Origin: Bagarius yarrelli
Taxonomy: Eukaryota; Chordata; Actinopteri; Siluriformes; Sisoridae
DNA length: 64,000 nt
Assembly: GCA_005784505.1 (NCBI GenBank)
Contig: VCAZ01000179.1
Location: 404,197-468,196, forward strand
Direction of reading: 5' to 3'
Shown here one piece after another: positions 12,148-26,800 of the stretch. Position numbers and translations under genes: made by a program. The notes below the pieces were generated by a model. The model saw only the letters and a program-made list of their open reading frames with translations. It did no database searches and was not told where the DNA came from. Position 1 is the first letter of the stretch. The number at the start of each line of letters is the position of its first letter.

Positions 12148-15100
12148 CGAGACACAGAGAGAGAGAGAGAAACATTATTGTTGTGTAAGTGCGTTGAATC
12201 TCTATCAGTGAATCCATACTGGCTTGTTAAGAGGGTAGGACATTGCTCATGGCAAAGAGGACGTCTATTATTTCTAGTGCTCAGTGAAAAACAATCCAAG
12301 TACCACTAACAAGCTAGTCCCACATTATTCTATTTTATTTTTAACGTTAAGTTTGTCCTGATACTGGAGGGTTAATCAGTGGGAAAGAAAATCAGCCCGC
12401 ACTTATTATGAAGTCTTTTGAAGAAGTCTGGATTCAGGTTATTTTAATCAGTAAAAATTTGTTACAGTTGATGATTGTATTATTATCATTTACATTTATG
12501 ACATGTGGCAGAAGTCCTTATTTAGAAAGACTTACAATTATTTCATTTTCTCTAGAACTGAGAGGTTGTGGGTTAAGGACCGTGCTCAGGGTCCCAGCAG
12601 TGTCCCAGCTTAGTGGTGCTGGTCAAACCCATGATCTTTAACACCTTAAGATGAGCTACCACTCAATTCAGTGATTAAAGATTAAAGGGCTGGAAGTTCT
12701 AGCAGTAGCAGATTGGCATTGAAAACATGACCTTCTGTCAGTTTGGTGGTGCTGAAAATCAATCCCATATTTTTCTAATTAGCAGACCAACAATTTAACC
12801 ACTTCCCAATTGTACATATACAACTCAGTGGGTAAAGATTACAGGACCTAATCGAGGGTCCAGCAGTAGCAAATCGGTGGTCCTGGATATTAAACCCATG
12901 ACCTTATAATCAACAACCCAACATCTTATTCACTGAGCTACTTCTTTTCTGAATTTTACAGGATGTCTGATGCGAGTGCCAAATGCAGCAGTTCAAGAGA
13001 AAATCTGTGCTTCCATCATGTCACTCTACAGTTATAACAAAGCGAATAACTATGGAGACGGTGAGTCCATCTAACACAAAGCACTCCAGCTAAACAAAAT
13101 CAAATTCAAAGTCAAAGTTTATTTGTCATACAAAATCATACATAGCACCACACCCAGTGAAATGCTTTTTATGACTAACTGTCAGGAGCAGCTGCTGCTA
13201 CATAACAAACTGTTGAAGAATGAAATAAATGTACCATGAATCAGTAAATTTAAGTTCAATGTGGGTTTATTATTAGTAATTAAATAATCAAGATAATCAT
13301 TTAATTAATTCAGTCATTTATATCAATTGGATTCAGAGATGAAGTATATATTATAGTATATTCAATTCATTGTGCAAGGTACATGTACAGAGCCAATGAA
13401 ATGCATTTTTCCCATCTTAGTAAGTTGGGGTCAGAGCGCAGGGTTAGCTATGATACAGCACCCCTGGAGCAGGAGGGGGTTAAGGGTCTTGCTCAAGGAC
13501 CCAACAGTGGTTGACTTGCCGGAGGTGGGGCTTGAACCCAGGTGTTTCTGGTCTTCAGATTAACAACTCAGCACCTTAACCCTGCCCCCATGAAGGCTGT
13601 AATACTAATGTTTCCCACAAGAGACAAAGGGGAAAAAATAAACGGCATAACTTACATCATAATGGTCTATCACATGAGGCCAAAAATGTAAAAATATGGC
13701 CCCTGTCCAAAATCGCATACTTCTATAAATATAAATACCTTAATTATGTTCATAATATATTTCGAGTAATTTTTCGTATTTAAAAAACGTACATAACGTT
13801 TATTGTGGACCTTTGAGACTGAAAAAAACACATATGACATATGTACAGTTTGTGCCCAATAAAGTGACTAATTGTATATATTAAATTAAAACAAAAAGAA
13901 ACCTCAACTTCCTGTTTAGGCCACACCCACTTTACACTTCACGTCCCCAAAAAGTACAGGTATCGATATCAGTATCGACAAGTACCAGGAAAAAAGTATC
14001 TGTACTCTGCCTTAAAAAAATGGTGTCGGTGCATCCTTCTATTTTCAATTATGGCATTTGGTAGAAACCCTTATCTGGAGCAACTTACATTTAAGTTTAA
14101 GTGTTGAGTGTTAAGGCTTTTTCTTAGGGGCCAGCTTGGTGGTGCTGGAAATTAAACCCATGAACTGCTGGTCAGCAGTCCAACCTCTTAATCATTAAGC
14201 TCCCAGACAATAATTTAAAGCTGGAGACTGAAATGTGGGCCACTGAACAGAAATGGGTAGCAAAATTTTTTTCTTCTTTTTGTGACTCAGGTGTGTTTCC
14301 CATAAGCCTGGAATACAGGCGTGAACTGGTGGAGCGCAGCTGTCTGGCAGAGACTCTGCTCATGTCCCTGGCTGTCCTGGAAAAACAATTGTCAGTCAGA
14401 CTCTACGTCCTAAAGACACTAAAGTTCCTGTCCAAGGCGTCTGGTATTTAGTCCTTTGTTTAACTGCAATGTTTTTACTGCACAAACATACATGTGTGTT
14501 TGTATGTTTATCAAGCATTTTTGTTCTTTGTAGCAGTAAACTGCAGTTTGATCCTGAAAGCAGAAGGGGCTCAGAAGATCTGCCTTCACATGAATGAGCC
14601 GGATCCTTCTGGACAGCTGCTGTACCGCTCCACAGAGATTCTGGGAAACCTTCTGGAAAACGGCTTCCGAGAGGAGGTCTCCAAGCAGCTCAGCAACATG
14701 GACTGTGTCATGTGCGTTAAAGTTTAGCATTTTAGCAATCATATACAACCCTAATTTGAAAAAAGTTGGGAAAAACGTAAATAAAAACATAAAAACGCAA
14801 CGATTTTTAAATCTCAGCGGTTAAAGTGTTGGACTTTTGATTGAAAGACCGTGAATTCATTTACTAGCACAACCAAGGTGCCACTGTTGGGCCCTTGAGC
14901 AAGGCTCTTACCCCTTAACTGCTCAGCTGTATAAATAAGATAAATGTAAACTGCTGTGGATAGGGATATCTGCCAAATGCTGGAAATTTGAATGTGTAAA
15001 CTAAGATCACAATAAGATATGGTCATTTTTTAATTGGTATCTGTAATCACGAACAGGAAGCTGAGTTAGAAAAGACAATACAACAAAATTAAAGACATTA

Positions 15101-15624
15101 CTTGGCTAATTAATAAAACCAAAAGCTTGCATTAGCATAACAACAAGAAACCACTGACGCAGAAACCTAGACTACTTGAGTAGGTACTACGTTTTAGTAA
15201 ATATGCACTTCTCTACCATCAAGACTACATATAGTACCGGTTACAGATAGAATGAATGAATCCACCATTTTGATATTGTCATGTGACATACGACATTACA
15301 GCAGTGTTTCCAAAAAAAAAACACTTCTTTCCAAAAAAAAAAACTTCTCACTCCACTCTACTTACATACTCTGGCCTACATAAACAAAAGAACTTAGTAT
15401 TAGAGTTGCCTTCTGGTGGCCTAATGTATCAAGTATTTTTAACAGTTTTATCTCCTTGATGTTTAATTTTGAAACAAATTTTGTTGATTTTGGAAGTGGG
15501 GTTGTAAAAGTCATTATAGTCATTACCATGGGACACCTTAAGAAAATAATACATGTACATGTTTTCCTCCCAGTGTATGCAGCCTGTTCTGGGAATTGAA
15601 CACCTGGCCTTCTGATCAGTAGAA

Positions 15625-15689
<65 letters not shown>

Positions 15690-18600
15690 TGCTCAAAAAA
15701 ATAAAGGGAACACTAAAATAACACGTCCTAGATCTGAATAAATGAAATATTCTTATTAAATACTTTGTTCTTTACATAGTTGAATGTGCTGACAATAAAA
15801 TCACACAAAAATTATCAATGAAAATCAAATTTATCTCGGTACCTAATGGCAGTCAGACTACCTCTGGCGAGCACATGGAGGGTTGTGCGGCCCTCCAAAG
15901 AAATGCCACCCCCACACCATTACTGACCCACTGCCAAACCGGTCATGCTGGAGGATGTTGCAGGCAGCAGAACATTCTCCACGGCGTCTTCAGACTCTGT
16001 CTGTCACGTCTGTCACATGTGCTCAGTGTGAACCTGCTTTCATCTGTGAAGAGCACAGGGCGCCAGTGGCGAATTTGCCAATCTTGGTGTTCTCTGGCAA
16101 ATGCCAAACGTCCTGCACGGTGTTGGGCTGTAAGCACAACCCCCACCTGTGGACGTCGGGCCCTCATACCTCACACCCTCATGGAGTCTGTTTCTGACCG
16201 TTTGAGCAGACACATGCACATTTGTGGCCTGCTGGAGGTCATTTTGCAGGGCTCTGGCAGTGCTCCTCCTGTTCCTCCTTGCACAAAGGCGGAGGTAGCG
16301 GTCCTGCTGCTGGGTTTGTTGCCCTCCTACGGCCTCCTCCACATCTCCTGATGTACTGGCCTGTCTCCTGGTAGCGCCTCCATGCTCTGGACACTACGCT
16401 GACAGACACAGCAAAACTTCTTGCCACAGCTCGCATTGATGTGCCATCCTGGATGAGCTGCACTACCTGAGCCACTTGTGTGGGTTGTAGACTCCGTCTC
16501 ATGCTACCACTAGAGTGAAAGCACCGCCAGCATTCAAAAGTGACCAAAACACATCAGCCAGAAAGCATAGGAACTGAGAAGAGGTCTGTGGTCACCACCT
16601 GCAGAACCACTCCTTTATTGGGGGTGTCTTGCTAATTGCCTATAATTCCCACCTGTTGTCTATTCCATTTTCACAACAGCATGTGAAATTGATTGTCAAT
16701 CAGTGTTGCTTCCTAACTGGGCAGTTTGATTTCACAGAAGTGTGAGTGACTTGGAGTTACATTGTGTTGTTTAATATATATATATAATATATATATACAG
16801 TAAATGCACATCTAGAATAGAGTCGGGTGCAAGTGGAATATTGGACCAAATGTAACTGAAATATTAGTATGAGTGGTAGCTCTGTGGTCCAACCTCTTAG
16901 AAGATATAAACGTAATGAATGTAAGTCACTCTGAATGAGGGTGTCTGCTAAATGCCATGTAAGATGATGTAAAGAAAAATTATACTTCAGAGAGTTGTTG
17001 ATTAGCGAACAAATCTGAAATTGATGTGTGTTATGTTATGTCCAGGGTCCTGAAAGAGGCTTTCTTGCATCAATTTCTTAACGGCCACCGACATCAGCAC
17101 CAGCAGATTCACAACGACCTTCTGTTAATTACGATATCGGTTGCGGAAAACCCCAGAGCTCCGCTAATTGTAAGTACAGTAGTTCCACTTCCTGGCCTGT
17201 TTATACCTTTATCACTTTCCTTTCATCTTTTTACATCAAGTTTCATATTTTTGCAGGAAAGCGGGTTTGCTAAGCAGCTCATCCTTTTTGCGACTCTTTC
17301 CGAGTGTAAGTTTTGAAGGAATATATTGTTTTATCTTCATGTTTGTTTGTTACCTAGTCAGTGTTTATGAGTCTGGTAGGCCCAGAGCATTGGTGGGTAA
17401 CAATTTAATGGAAAAACACTTAAATATGTTTACTTCAGCCTCAATTACAAGCAATTTAGTCATCATTTACGGATAATAGTCACCATTTAGTGATTTGAAT
17501 CCCACATCGAGTCCCACAGACCCAAACACCACACAAGGATTAAGTAATAAGATCTTCTTCGAATGCGTCATCAGTTAGATTTTCTGTGTGGCACAGTAAG
17601 AAGCCACGACCCGCTGGTCCGAAACTTCAAGCTGTCCTTCACGGCTCAGGATTTTATGATGAAGAAGCTTCTGCTGAACCTCATTGTTGTTCTGTCCAAA
17701 GATCTTGCAGCTGCACAGGTAAGGGTTCAGTACTACAGGTGGACAAATCAGCTTCTGTACACCAACATATAGTGTTTGTGAAGGGGAAGTGGTAGCTAGT
17801 GGTTAAAGCTATTGGACTGCTGATGGGAGGATCATGGGTTCAATTTCCAGCACCACCAATCTACCACTGCTCAACTGCTAAGTTCACTCTGTATAAGGAT
17901 GTCTGTCAAATACCAGAATTGTAATTGCGTTTTAGCTGTTTAAAAAGAGCCGTGTTATGCTGGCATTGATGCTGCTTGTTCGACCTGTGGACTCTGAGAA
18001 CACACACAGCTGGAAAGCCCAGAAAAATTGGACAAGCGAGCAGAAGGAGATACTGCAGCTGCAGGCGTTGACCACTCTGTCTACCGTGGCGCCGCTCATG
18101 CTGGAAGAGTACATGGAGTGTCAGGCTAACACCTGCCTGCTGGCTTTACTGGATTGGTGCACACAACAAGGTAGAGGACACACACTAAAACTAAACAGCT
18201 GGACAAGATCAAATTTACAACCTGGTCAACATCATGCTTTGCTATTTGAGTCCTTGAAATAACGTATGGAAAAATGTGGCACTTTTTAAAACTCGTATTC
18301 CATTAGCAACAGGAGTCATGTTAGATATGTTTGTTCCTGACGTTAACTCCTTTTTCCTGTAACCAAAAAGGTGCCGTTTTGGTTTTGTTCATGTTGACCA
18401 TTGAATGTTTTGGTCATGGGCAGACTAATATCCTAACCACTGTGCTACCGCTTCCTCCAAGATTATATTGTCCCTTGTCCGCTAGGTCTACATAATGTCT
18501 ACTTTTATATGTAAAGCTTATATAAAAGTAGACATTAAGTAGACCTAGCCGAAAAGGGCAATGTAATTAAGGGAGGGGGAAGTGGTAGCACAGTGGTTAA

Positions 18601-21600
18601 AGATCAGGGTTCGATTCCCACCACTGCCTCTGCTGGGCCCCTGAGCAAGACCACTAAACCCCTAATTGCTCTGTCATATAAGAGACATAAATGTAAGTCA
18701 CTCATGGATAAGGGCGTCTGCCAAAACCTAGTCATAGGCAAGTCATATTTTAGAAAGTATTAAGCAGTGAACATTAAGGTGAATGATCATATTGCATTAG
18801 TTATTCATATCCATGGTCCCCTGGTTAATCAAAAATGAACAAATTTGTAAATTTCGGGTTGCAGTGCAGCAATACTGGTAACACAAAATGCAGGAAATAC
18901 CAAGAGCCATAATATCAATATCATTTTCTTAAGGGAAAGGGGGTTTCAGACAAAAAAAAGTTGGGAACCACTGTGATAAAAATATCTTTCACATTTGGTG
19001 AGACTTTTCGTTAAATTGATCGAACTTCTAACAAAGGGAAGTCACACATACAAATTTTTTTGTTGACATGTATTACTGAATTATTTTCATTTTTATTTCA
19101 AAAATTAATAAAAATGGACTATATGCAAAACAGAGCGATGACATACTTCCGCTAAAATTGCACAGGTACACTGGTAGCTTGGTAACTACAATCTGAAGAC
19201 ACACCAATCTGTACAATATAAGCAGTTAAACTGCATGAGTACAGCAAAAATGATTTTAAAAAAATCTGTACTATTGCTATAATAAAGATACAAAAAAAAA
19301 ATACTAAACAATTTGTGGAAGCTTAAACCGTAGACAATTTTTTAAAATTATAATTATCATTGATTATCTAGCTTTACCCATCTCAATAACTTGAACGGAA
19401 CCTGTCTTATACATAAACCAGCCTGTTCTCTGAATCTGCAGGATAAACTTTTCCTTATGCTCGAAACTGATTAACACTGAGACTGACGATGGTGTTAGAA
19501 AAACTGTACATGATTAACATATAACAGTAGACAGATCGAGACAGACACACGTTATCATTAGACTTAAACTGCTGCGCTAGTGTAATCTAGTATAAATGAT
19601 AAGGGCATGTAAAGACACCTCACGTCCAAATCTCTCGTGGATTTGCATCATTGTGGATGTAGCCTAAAACGTATAGATTAAAGCTCTTCTCCTTCTTGGG
19701 GTCACGGGGATCTGCACGAGCCTTCTTGCTGTGGGGCAACAGTGCTAACCACTAAGCCAAATTTTCCAATCAAATTCATATTATTTTCTAATAAGTAAAT
19801 CTGTGCACAGTTGACAGTAATAACCTTCCTGAGATAATATAACAGAGGAAACCCATCATCATCACCAGAGTGTGTAATTATAGAAAATCTCCTGCATAAG
19901 ACAACTTAGACATATTTATTTGTTGTCAACATACAATGCTAATTTGAGAAAAATGCAATATTAAATATGGTTTCTTTAGCTACTTTTCAGTTCTCCACAT
20001 TAAGAAATGAAAAAACTAATGCTGCTTTCCAAATATCTTCTATAAAACAATTCTATAACACCTAAATCAAGTTTGCAATTGTTAACGTAATAAAAATATA
20101 TTTTTATATTTTTATTTATTTATTAACTTAAGGGTAAAAAATATAAGCATATTGTAATACAGAGAAGTGTGCTGTAACTTTTATAAAGTTATATTTATTT
20201 AACAATTTATTTATTATAACAATTTCTCCCAGGTAAAAATGTAAAAATAAATAAATTGTTAAATAAATATAACTTTATAAAAGGCTTTATATGTACTGTC
20301 ACACTCAGCCTATTTTACATACATATATACACACAGTATATTTTTATATCTTTATATTTTACATTTTTATTTAATATTTCTATTTAATTTTTATAATATT
20401 ATTTTAAAATTATATTTATTTGTCCTATTTCTCCTTCATGTTTTGATTTAATTTGATAACAATTTCTTAAAATGCGGAGAGTCGTAAAAAAAACCCCAGA
20501 AAACATTTTACTATATGTTGTACTGTGTATAATCATGTATGTGACAAATAAAAAAAAAATAAAGAAATAGATTTACATTTATTGGAACGTTTTCTTTATG
20601 TGCACAAAGCTGATGATTTTATTAATAGAAAAATTCTTTTAGACATGTATTAACATTAATACGGTAATAGAACAGGTTTTAGTCCCTTTACTAGTATTTT
20701 AACACTGTTACATCTGATCAGAACGGTGGTGTCTATGAAGATACCAAACTAGCTTCAGTGTAACTCTTGCTCTTCTTCCTCCTCTTCACTAGAAAGTGAC
20801 TCCTTCCCTAATCAAGGTCAGGGTTTCTATGGCAACCGCGGTCAAGGCGAGAGGAAGGCTCAGATGCAGTACTGTCTGCGCCTGCTGCGCTGCATGGCCT
20901 CGCTTAGCAACAGCCTCGTTAATCAGGACCTCTGTGATCAGGGAGCCATCAGTCTGCTGATCGGTATACATTTAGAGTTTATCTTTTAAATCTTCTCTAT
21001 AATCAGATTTCAACTCAGAAAATCAGGGAACTTCAAAAATTCAAACAAATACATGTGACCGTTAAACCAACAGCAAAGTATAATATATATTAGCATCTAT
21101 GTGATATTTAGGGCTGGACGGTTAATCGAAAATTAATTAAAACCGAAATTTAGTAGGCTATTCATAATTTTGTTATTCTACACGTACTACCGTGTGTGAA
21201 GTCATATGACGCCACCTGTTTCAGTCAGTGGCACTAAAGCTACATGGCAGCGAGCTCAAACTTCGAGCCAACTGAGCAACAGGAAGAACTTGTCTCAAAG
21301 AAAAACACTTTGAACTCTAAAAGTTCATAAATCGCAGTCAAATATTCAATTAATTGAGAATTTGATTTTAGGTCATATCGTCCAGCCCTAGTAATATTAT
21401 CCTCTCTCAACATAAAATAAAAAAAAAACATTTATCCTTTTTTATTTTTATTGTTTAATATGTAAGAGTTGCCTAGCTAGCAGCCAGCTATAGGATCGTT
21501 ATACATTGTATATGCATCTAGCTAGCTAGTTAATTAGCTGTAAGTCTAGATCATGTAAATGTTTTTTTTATTAATGTGTGTTTTATGGTGCTCAGGGTTG

Positions 21601-23809
21601 CTGATACAATTCCAGGAGAGGAAAGAAAAAGAGGACGCTGCATCTCTGGAGATCCAGACTAACGTGTTGATCATTCTGTCCAGCCTGTGTGAAGGAGACA
21701 TGCACAGAAAGGTCAGGCGCTTAGTATTACATCACTCCCACGTGTTTAAAACAAAAGCTGAAAGCTAATCAAAGAAAAAAACGTGTGTGTGTGTTTTGGG
21801 AGCAGGATTTGTTTGGAGCAGCGGGAGTAGAAGTGATGGTTCGTTATCTGAAAATGGACCCGTCTCAGATCTACAGTGGCCTAGGACACAACAGACTCGT
21901 TCTTGCTGCTGTGGACTGTATTTGGTCAATCTCTCACACACTCTACACACCACATACTGCAAAAATGTTCATCAGCTGATAACACATGCCTGCATGCAGA
22001 AATAATCAAAGAAACTGGAAAACTGCGCTACTGTTTATAATATTGTTTGTATTATTACGCCACTGCATATTGTGATCATGTAAATGTTTTTTTCCCTACT
22101 AACGTAAAACGGTGCAGGTCTTGCATTGTCGGCTGTTACACCACAGAAGATTTGTTTCTGGAGAAGGAAGGAGCGTTTCTCTTACTTGACCTTATCCAGG
22201 TGAGTGAAATGCAAATACGATTAGCCCAGATCTCCAGACCAATCAGAAGCACAGATGCATCTGCAGCTCTTGTTGATCATTGTAATGGCAGTCGAGCCCC
22301 AGGGGCATGCAGAGTGTGACGCTGGGCACTTTGCTGGAGCTGTGCGACAACCCTAAAACTCTGGCAAGCATCAAGACCTGGAGGGGAACGAAAGAGCTCA
22401 CGGTTCCGGCCCTACTGCTGCAGCTCTGGAGGGAGGAAGAGGCGGAGATCGGAGTCAAGAGAGACCAGCATGGCCGAATCACTGGTATGTACAGTACACC
22501 CTATTCAGGCTCAGTTTTTTATTAATGAAGCCCTTTTGACAGTTGAAATTAAGCACATCCATATACTGAAAGATTTTAAAGCTAGTAAATTCTTTCAGTA
22601 TAATGATAGATTATATACATAAAAATAGCATATACATTACAAAACAGTGAATTAAAAGGGCTGCCCAACTATCTGGTGGGAAATTGTGCATTATTGACTG
22701 TGTTTTCAAAAAGTTTAAAAACTGCTGCCCACTTTACAGGGGTAAAATTTTAATTTTCAACTGGCAACTGGCTGTTTACAACCAAAGCTGGCAAGTGTTA
22801 AAACACTGCATGGCAAACGACATTTCACAATCAAACGTACACGAGACGTAAAAAAACCCACCTGAGATCAGAGTTCTAGTGCAAGACTGAAAACATTATT
22901 AAAATGGTAGCCTGCAAAAAGGTTCGCCATACAAATGATCTTTGGGCTAATCTCCTCCATTTCCTGGATCCAAATAGACCAAGAAGGAGCCTTTCTTAAA
23001 GCCATACTTGCTTGGTCCAAATCTCCTTCCCAACCTTTCCGCTGCCCTGTATCCCACTCCCTCATTGGCTGTAAGTCATCGCTGAGGTATTTTTCAGTCA
23101 GAACTCAGCAGGTCCAGATATTTAGGATGCCGTAAATCAGCAATCCTGTTAATCTTTGGTCATTTGCACTGCATGATTTATCTTTTGCGTAAACGAGCAG
23201 CGAGTTGCCTCGGATTTCAGGCATTTTATAGCGATTTTACAAAACCTGTCAGCAAGTAAAATCGTGCAGTCCGAACTTTGCATTAAGGCAGCTAGTAGCT
23301 TAGTGATTAGATTGTTTGAATGCTAATTGTACAGTTGTGGGTTTAATTCCCAGCACCACCAAATTGCCCCTGTTGGGACCCTTGCGCAAGGCCCTCAAAC
23401 TCTCAACTGCTAGGTTGTATAAATGGGATAAATATAAGTTACTCTGGATTAGGGTAAGTGCTGGAAATGTAAAATGTACCCTTGAGCAAGGCCCATACAC
23501 TGACTGGCGGACTCGACTCGATTAATTGTTGTTACTGTATTAATTTGCAGATGAAAAAAAGCCTCTTTTCACCAAGTATCAGGAACAGAGCCTGCTGGAG
23601 TCCATACCCACAAACACACCCAGTGCTGCAGTTACAGACATCTCTGAAAACATGCGGGCCAAAATCTACGCTTTCTTCTGCAGACTAGGTGAGAGAGAGA
23701 GTGAGAGAGAGAATGAGAGAGAGAAAGACAAAGAGAGACAGACAGGTAGGGAGACACAAAGAGAGACCGAGTGGGGGGGGCTTAAAGGGAAAAACAACTT
23801 CAGACCACT

Positions 23810-23851
<42 letters not shown>

Positions 23852-26800
23852 AAGTCAGACAGACTGAAAAAGAGAGAGAGAGAGAGAGAGATTATCTGCC
23901 TGGTTGAAAAAAAAAAACGGATACAGACACTTTCCATTTCATTTATAAATACAGACAGACAGTACACTGAACGAGAAGGAGAGAGTGTGTGAGAATGAGA
24001 GAGTGACAGAGCAAGAAAGACAAAGAGATAAACAGATAGAAAGAGAGGGAAAGAGAAAAACAGCACGTTAATGAGGTGTGATTGTGTTTGTAGGCTTTGA
24101 GGATGTGACAGATCTGAGCACCGAAGACTCCATCACCCTGAGCATAGTGAGGAATTACTTAGACTTTAAGGTTAGCAAAGACTGCATAACACAAAGAACT
24201 CTTACACCAGATATACTATAATTTTTAACTAATCTAATCTAATCTAATCTAATCTTATTTTATCTAATCTAATACATTCACATTTATCCTACACACATTT
24301 ATCCTATTTGCTTGGTTCTTTCTAATGTAACTAATAAAAACGGAAAGTAAAGTTTAATATTGTGCAAACCAAATCATGTTCCATATCACATACTTCCATA
24401 TTATATAGTTTGCAAAACCGAGTATGTGAGGACACTTTACTATCCAATGAGCACGCAGGATATGTGACTCATCACCGAAAATGGCAAAAAACGATGACGC
24501 GACACTTTTATGTGCTTAAGTAGCTTTAAATACCTCAAAAAAAACCCCATTGTTTCTTGTGGTTAATTTGCACTCGTTTAACATCATCCAAGTAAACATT
24601 ATTCCCACCGCTAAGACAATGTATGTCACATGACAATATTAACATGGCGGATGTGTTGTAGCATGTTTGAATTTTATTTATGCTATGTATAACCATACTA
24701 TATAGTAGGGATGCACAATATAAAAAAATTCTAACCGATAATCGCTAGTTTAGTCCTTCTTATGGCCTATTCCGATACAGATACCGATAAACAATGAGTT
24801 CATATTTTTATATAATCATTTTTATATAATCTGCAGTTTGTGCACACAGGCTAAAAGAAAATCTAAGATTCACTGATGAAACTGATATTTCAGTAGCTCT
24901 GGCTGAACTATAATAGCAAACATCGGTTATACATCAGCCCTGACTCTTAAAATGTTTTTTGAGTCAACACTTAAAATGATTAATTGCAGATTTTGATGAC
25001 ATTCTTGATTTAAAAACAAATAAAATCACCCGCCAGTCATTTGGTTAAAACTAAACACCTGTCAGTTGTATCAAAAGGTATCCCAAATATTATCAACCAG
25101 ACCAATGCATTTAGTTTTAGTCTGACTTGATCAAAAGATGCCCAATTGGACAGGATCCGGCCAATCTGGCAACACAATCTGGGAGCACTGGAAGTGAACC
25201 CACCCAATTTAGCAACACTGGCTGCAGTCACAGACTGATTAATTGACTTACAAGCAAGCATACATTATTAAATCTATTAATTGGATTTCATTAATTTATC
25301 AGCAATTTATCTGTCTAATAAATATCATGCATCCCTATTATATATGTGCTTCTTTAACAGTTGGGAGTTATGTAGTAATCAAAATATAGAACCTATTTAA
25401 GTAGGACGTGATTCAGTACACAGCAATTCTTATGGCAAAAGTGGCACCAAAAACGACCCAAACACTCGAATGTGTGTATTTAATATACTTAATGTAAACC
25501 CCAATCTAGACTTGTTTACATTATATTTGTAAAAAATACAAAATCTCTGAGCTGGCCTAAGGCATAATTGACCTAAGTGGCTGCTTAGGAACCCCAGTGG
25601 CCACCAGAGGGCCTTCAAGAGTCTATAAAATGATAGATTTTTGGGGGTTTTTTTTTGTTTTGTTTGTTTTTTGATATAGTTTCAATGGAAAATGGTCATT
25701 ATAAAAAAAAAAAACAATATTACACTAGATAAAACAACTTAATATTATGATGCAGGATAAATAGAACAGTAAAAACACTGGTACAATGTAAGCAACTCAG
25801 CTACAACAAATAAAATAGATAACGGATGTGTTAGATTTATAGTGTGCGAATAATAGAGGATTGACAATAATTAATCATATTGGCGGTACTGAGGGGCCCT
25901 AAAATAAAATTCTGCCTAAGGCCCCCTAAAGGCTTGGGCTGACCCTGCAAAAACTCTTCCTAATATTGCATATAGTACAAAAGCTGGTGTAGCATAAACA
26001 TGAAGCTGCGGAGAAACAGAGCTGTTAAGTTAGACGTGCAGTATCAATTTACAGATTCATGTGTATTTAAATCTTTTGCCCCGTAAAAATAGAAAATGCT
26101 TCTAAAAAACAATTTAACAGGTTTTGCCTTTTTGCACTTTATTAAAGAAAGTCAATTTTTGACCCTGTTTGTAACATTTTAACTTCACAAAAAATAGATA
26201 AAAAGACATAACAAGGATATCAGTACTTGATTTGTGGACTAAATCTAATCCAAACCAATCCAATACAATCTGATCTAATCCCGAATCTAATATACTCTAA
26301 TCTAATTCAATTTAATCCAATCTAATCTAATCTGATATAATATAATATGATATAATTTAATCGTATCTACACCAATCTAATCTTAACTGATCTAATATCA
26401 AATAATCCAGTTTAATCCATGGTTAAGGTGTTGGACTACCAACCTGAAGATTTTGGGTTCGATTCCCAGCTCCACCAGACTACCACTGATGGCCCCTAAC
26501 TCCTAATCACTCAGTTGTATAAATGAGCTAATGTAAGTCGCTCTGAATAAGGGCATCTGCCAAATGCTGTAAATGTAATGTAAATATAATCCATCCATCA
26601 ATCTTTTATACCCGCTTATTCCCTAATTCGGGTTCACAGGGATCTGCTGGAGTCTATCCCAGCCGTCTCTGAAAGGGCGAAAGGCAGGAGGGGTACATCC
26701 TAAACAGGTCGCTAGTCCATCACAGGGTCACACACACACACACACACACTCACACTCACTCCTATGGGCAATTTAGAATCACCAATCAATCATACATTGG

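Noticed and set aside
15818..16351. 177-codon + strand open frame
   Set aside because: It is the antisense shadow of the Tc1-like transposase encoded on the minus strand.
18570..18660. tRNA gene suggested by A-box and B-box matches (also at 26411, 34165, 58083)
   Set aside because: Each match is embedded in the same longer repeat with a non-tRNA core and tail and does not give a full cloverleaf, so these are SINE heads.
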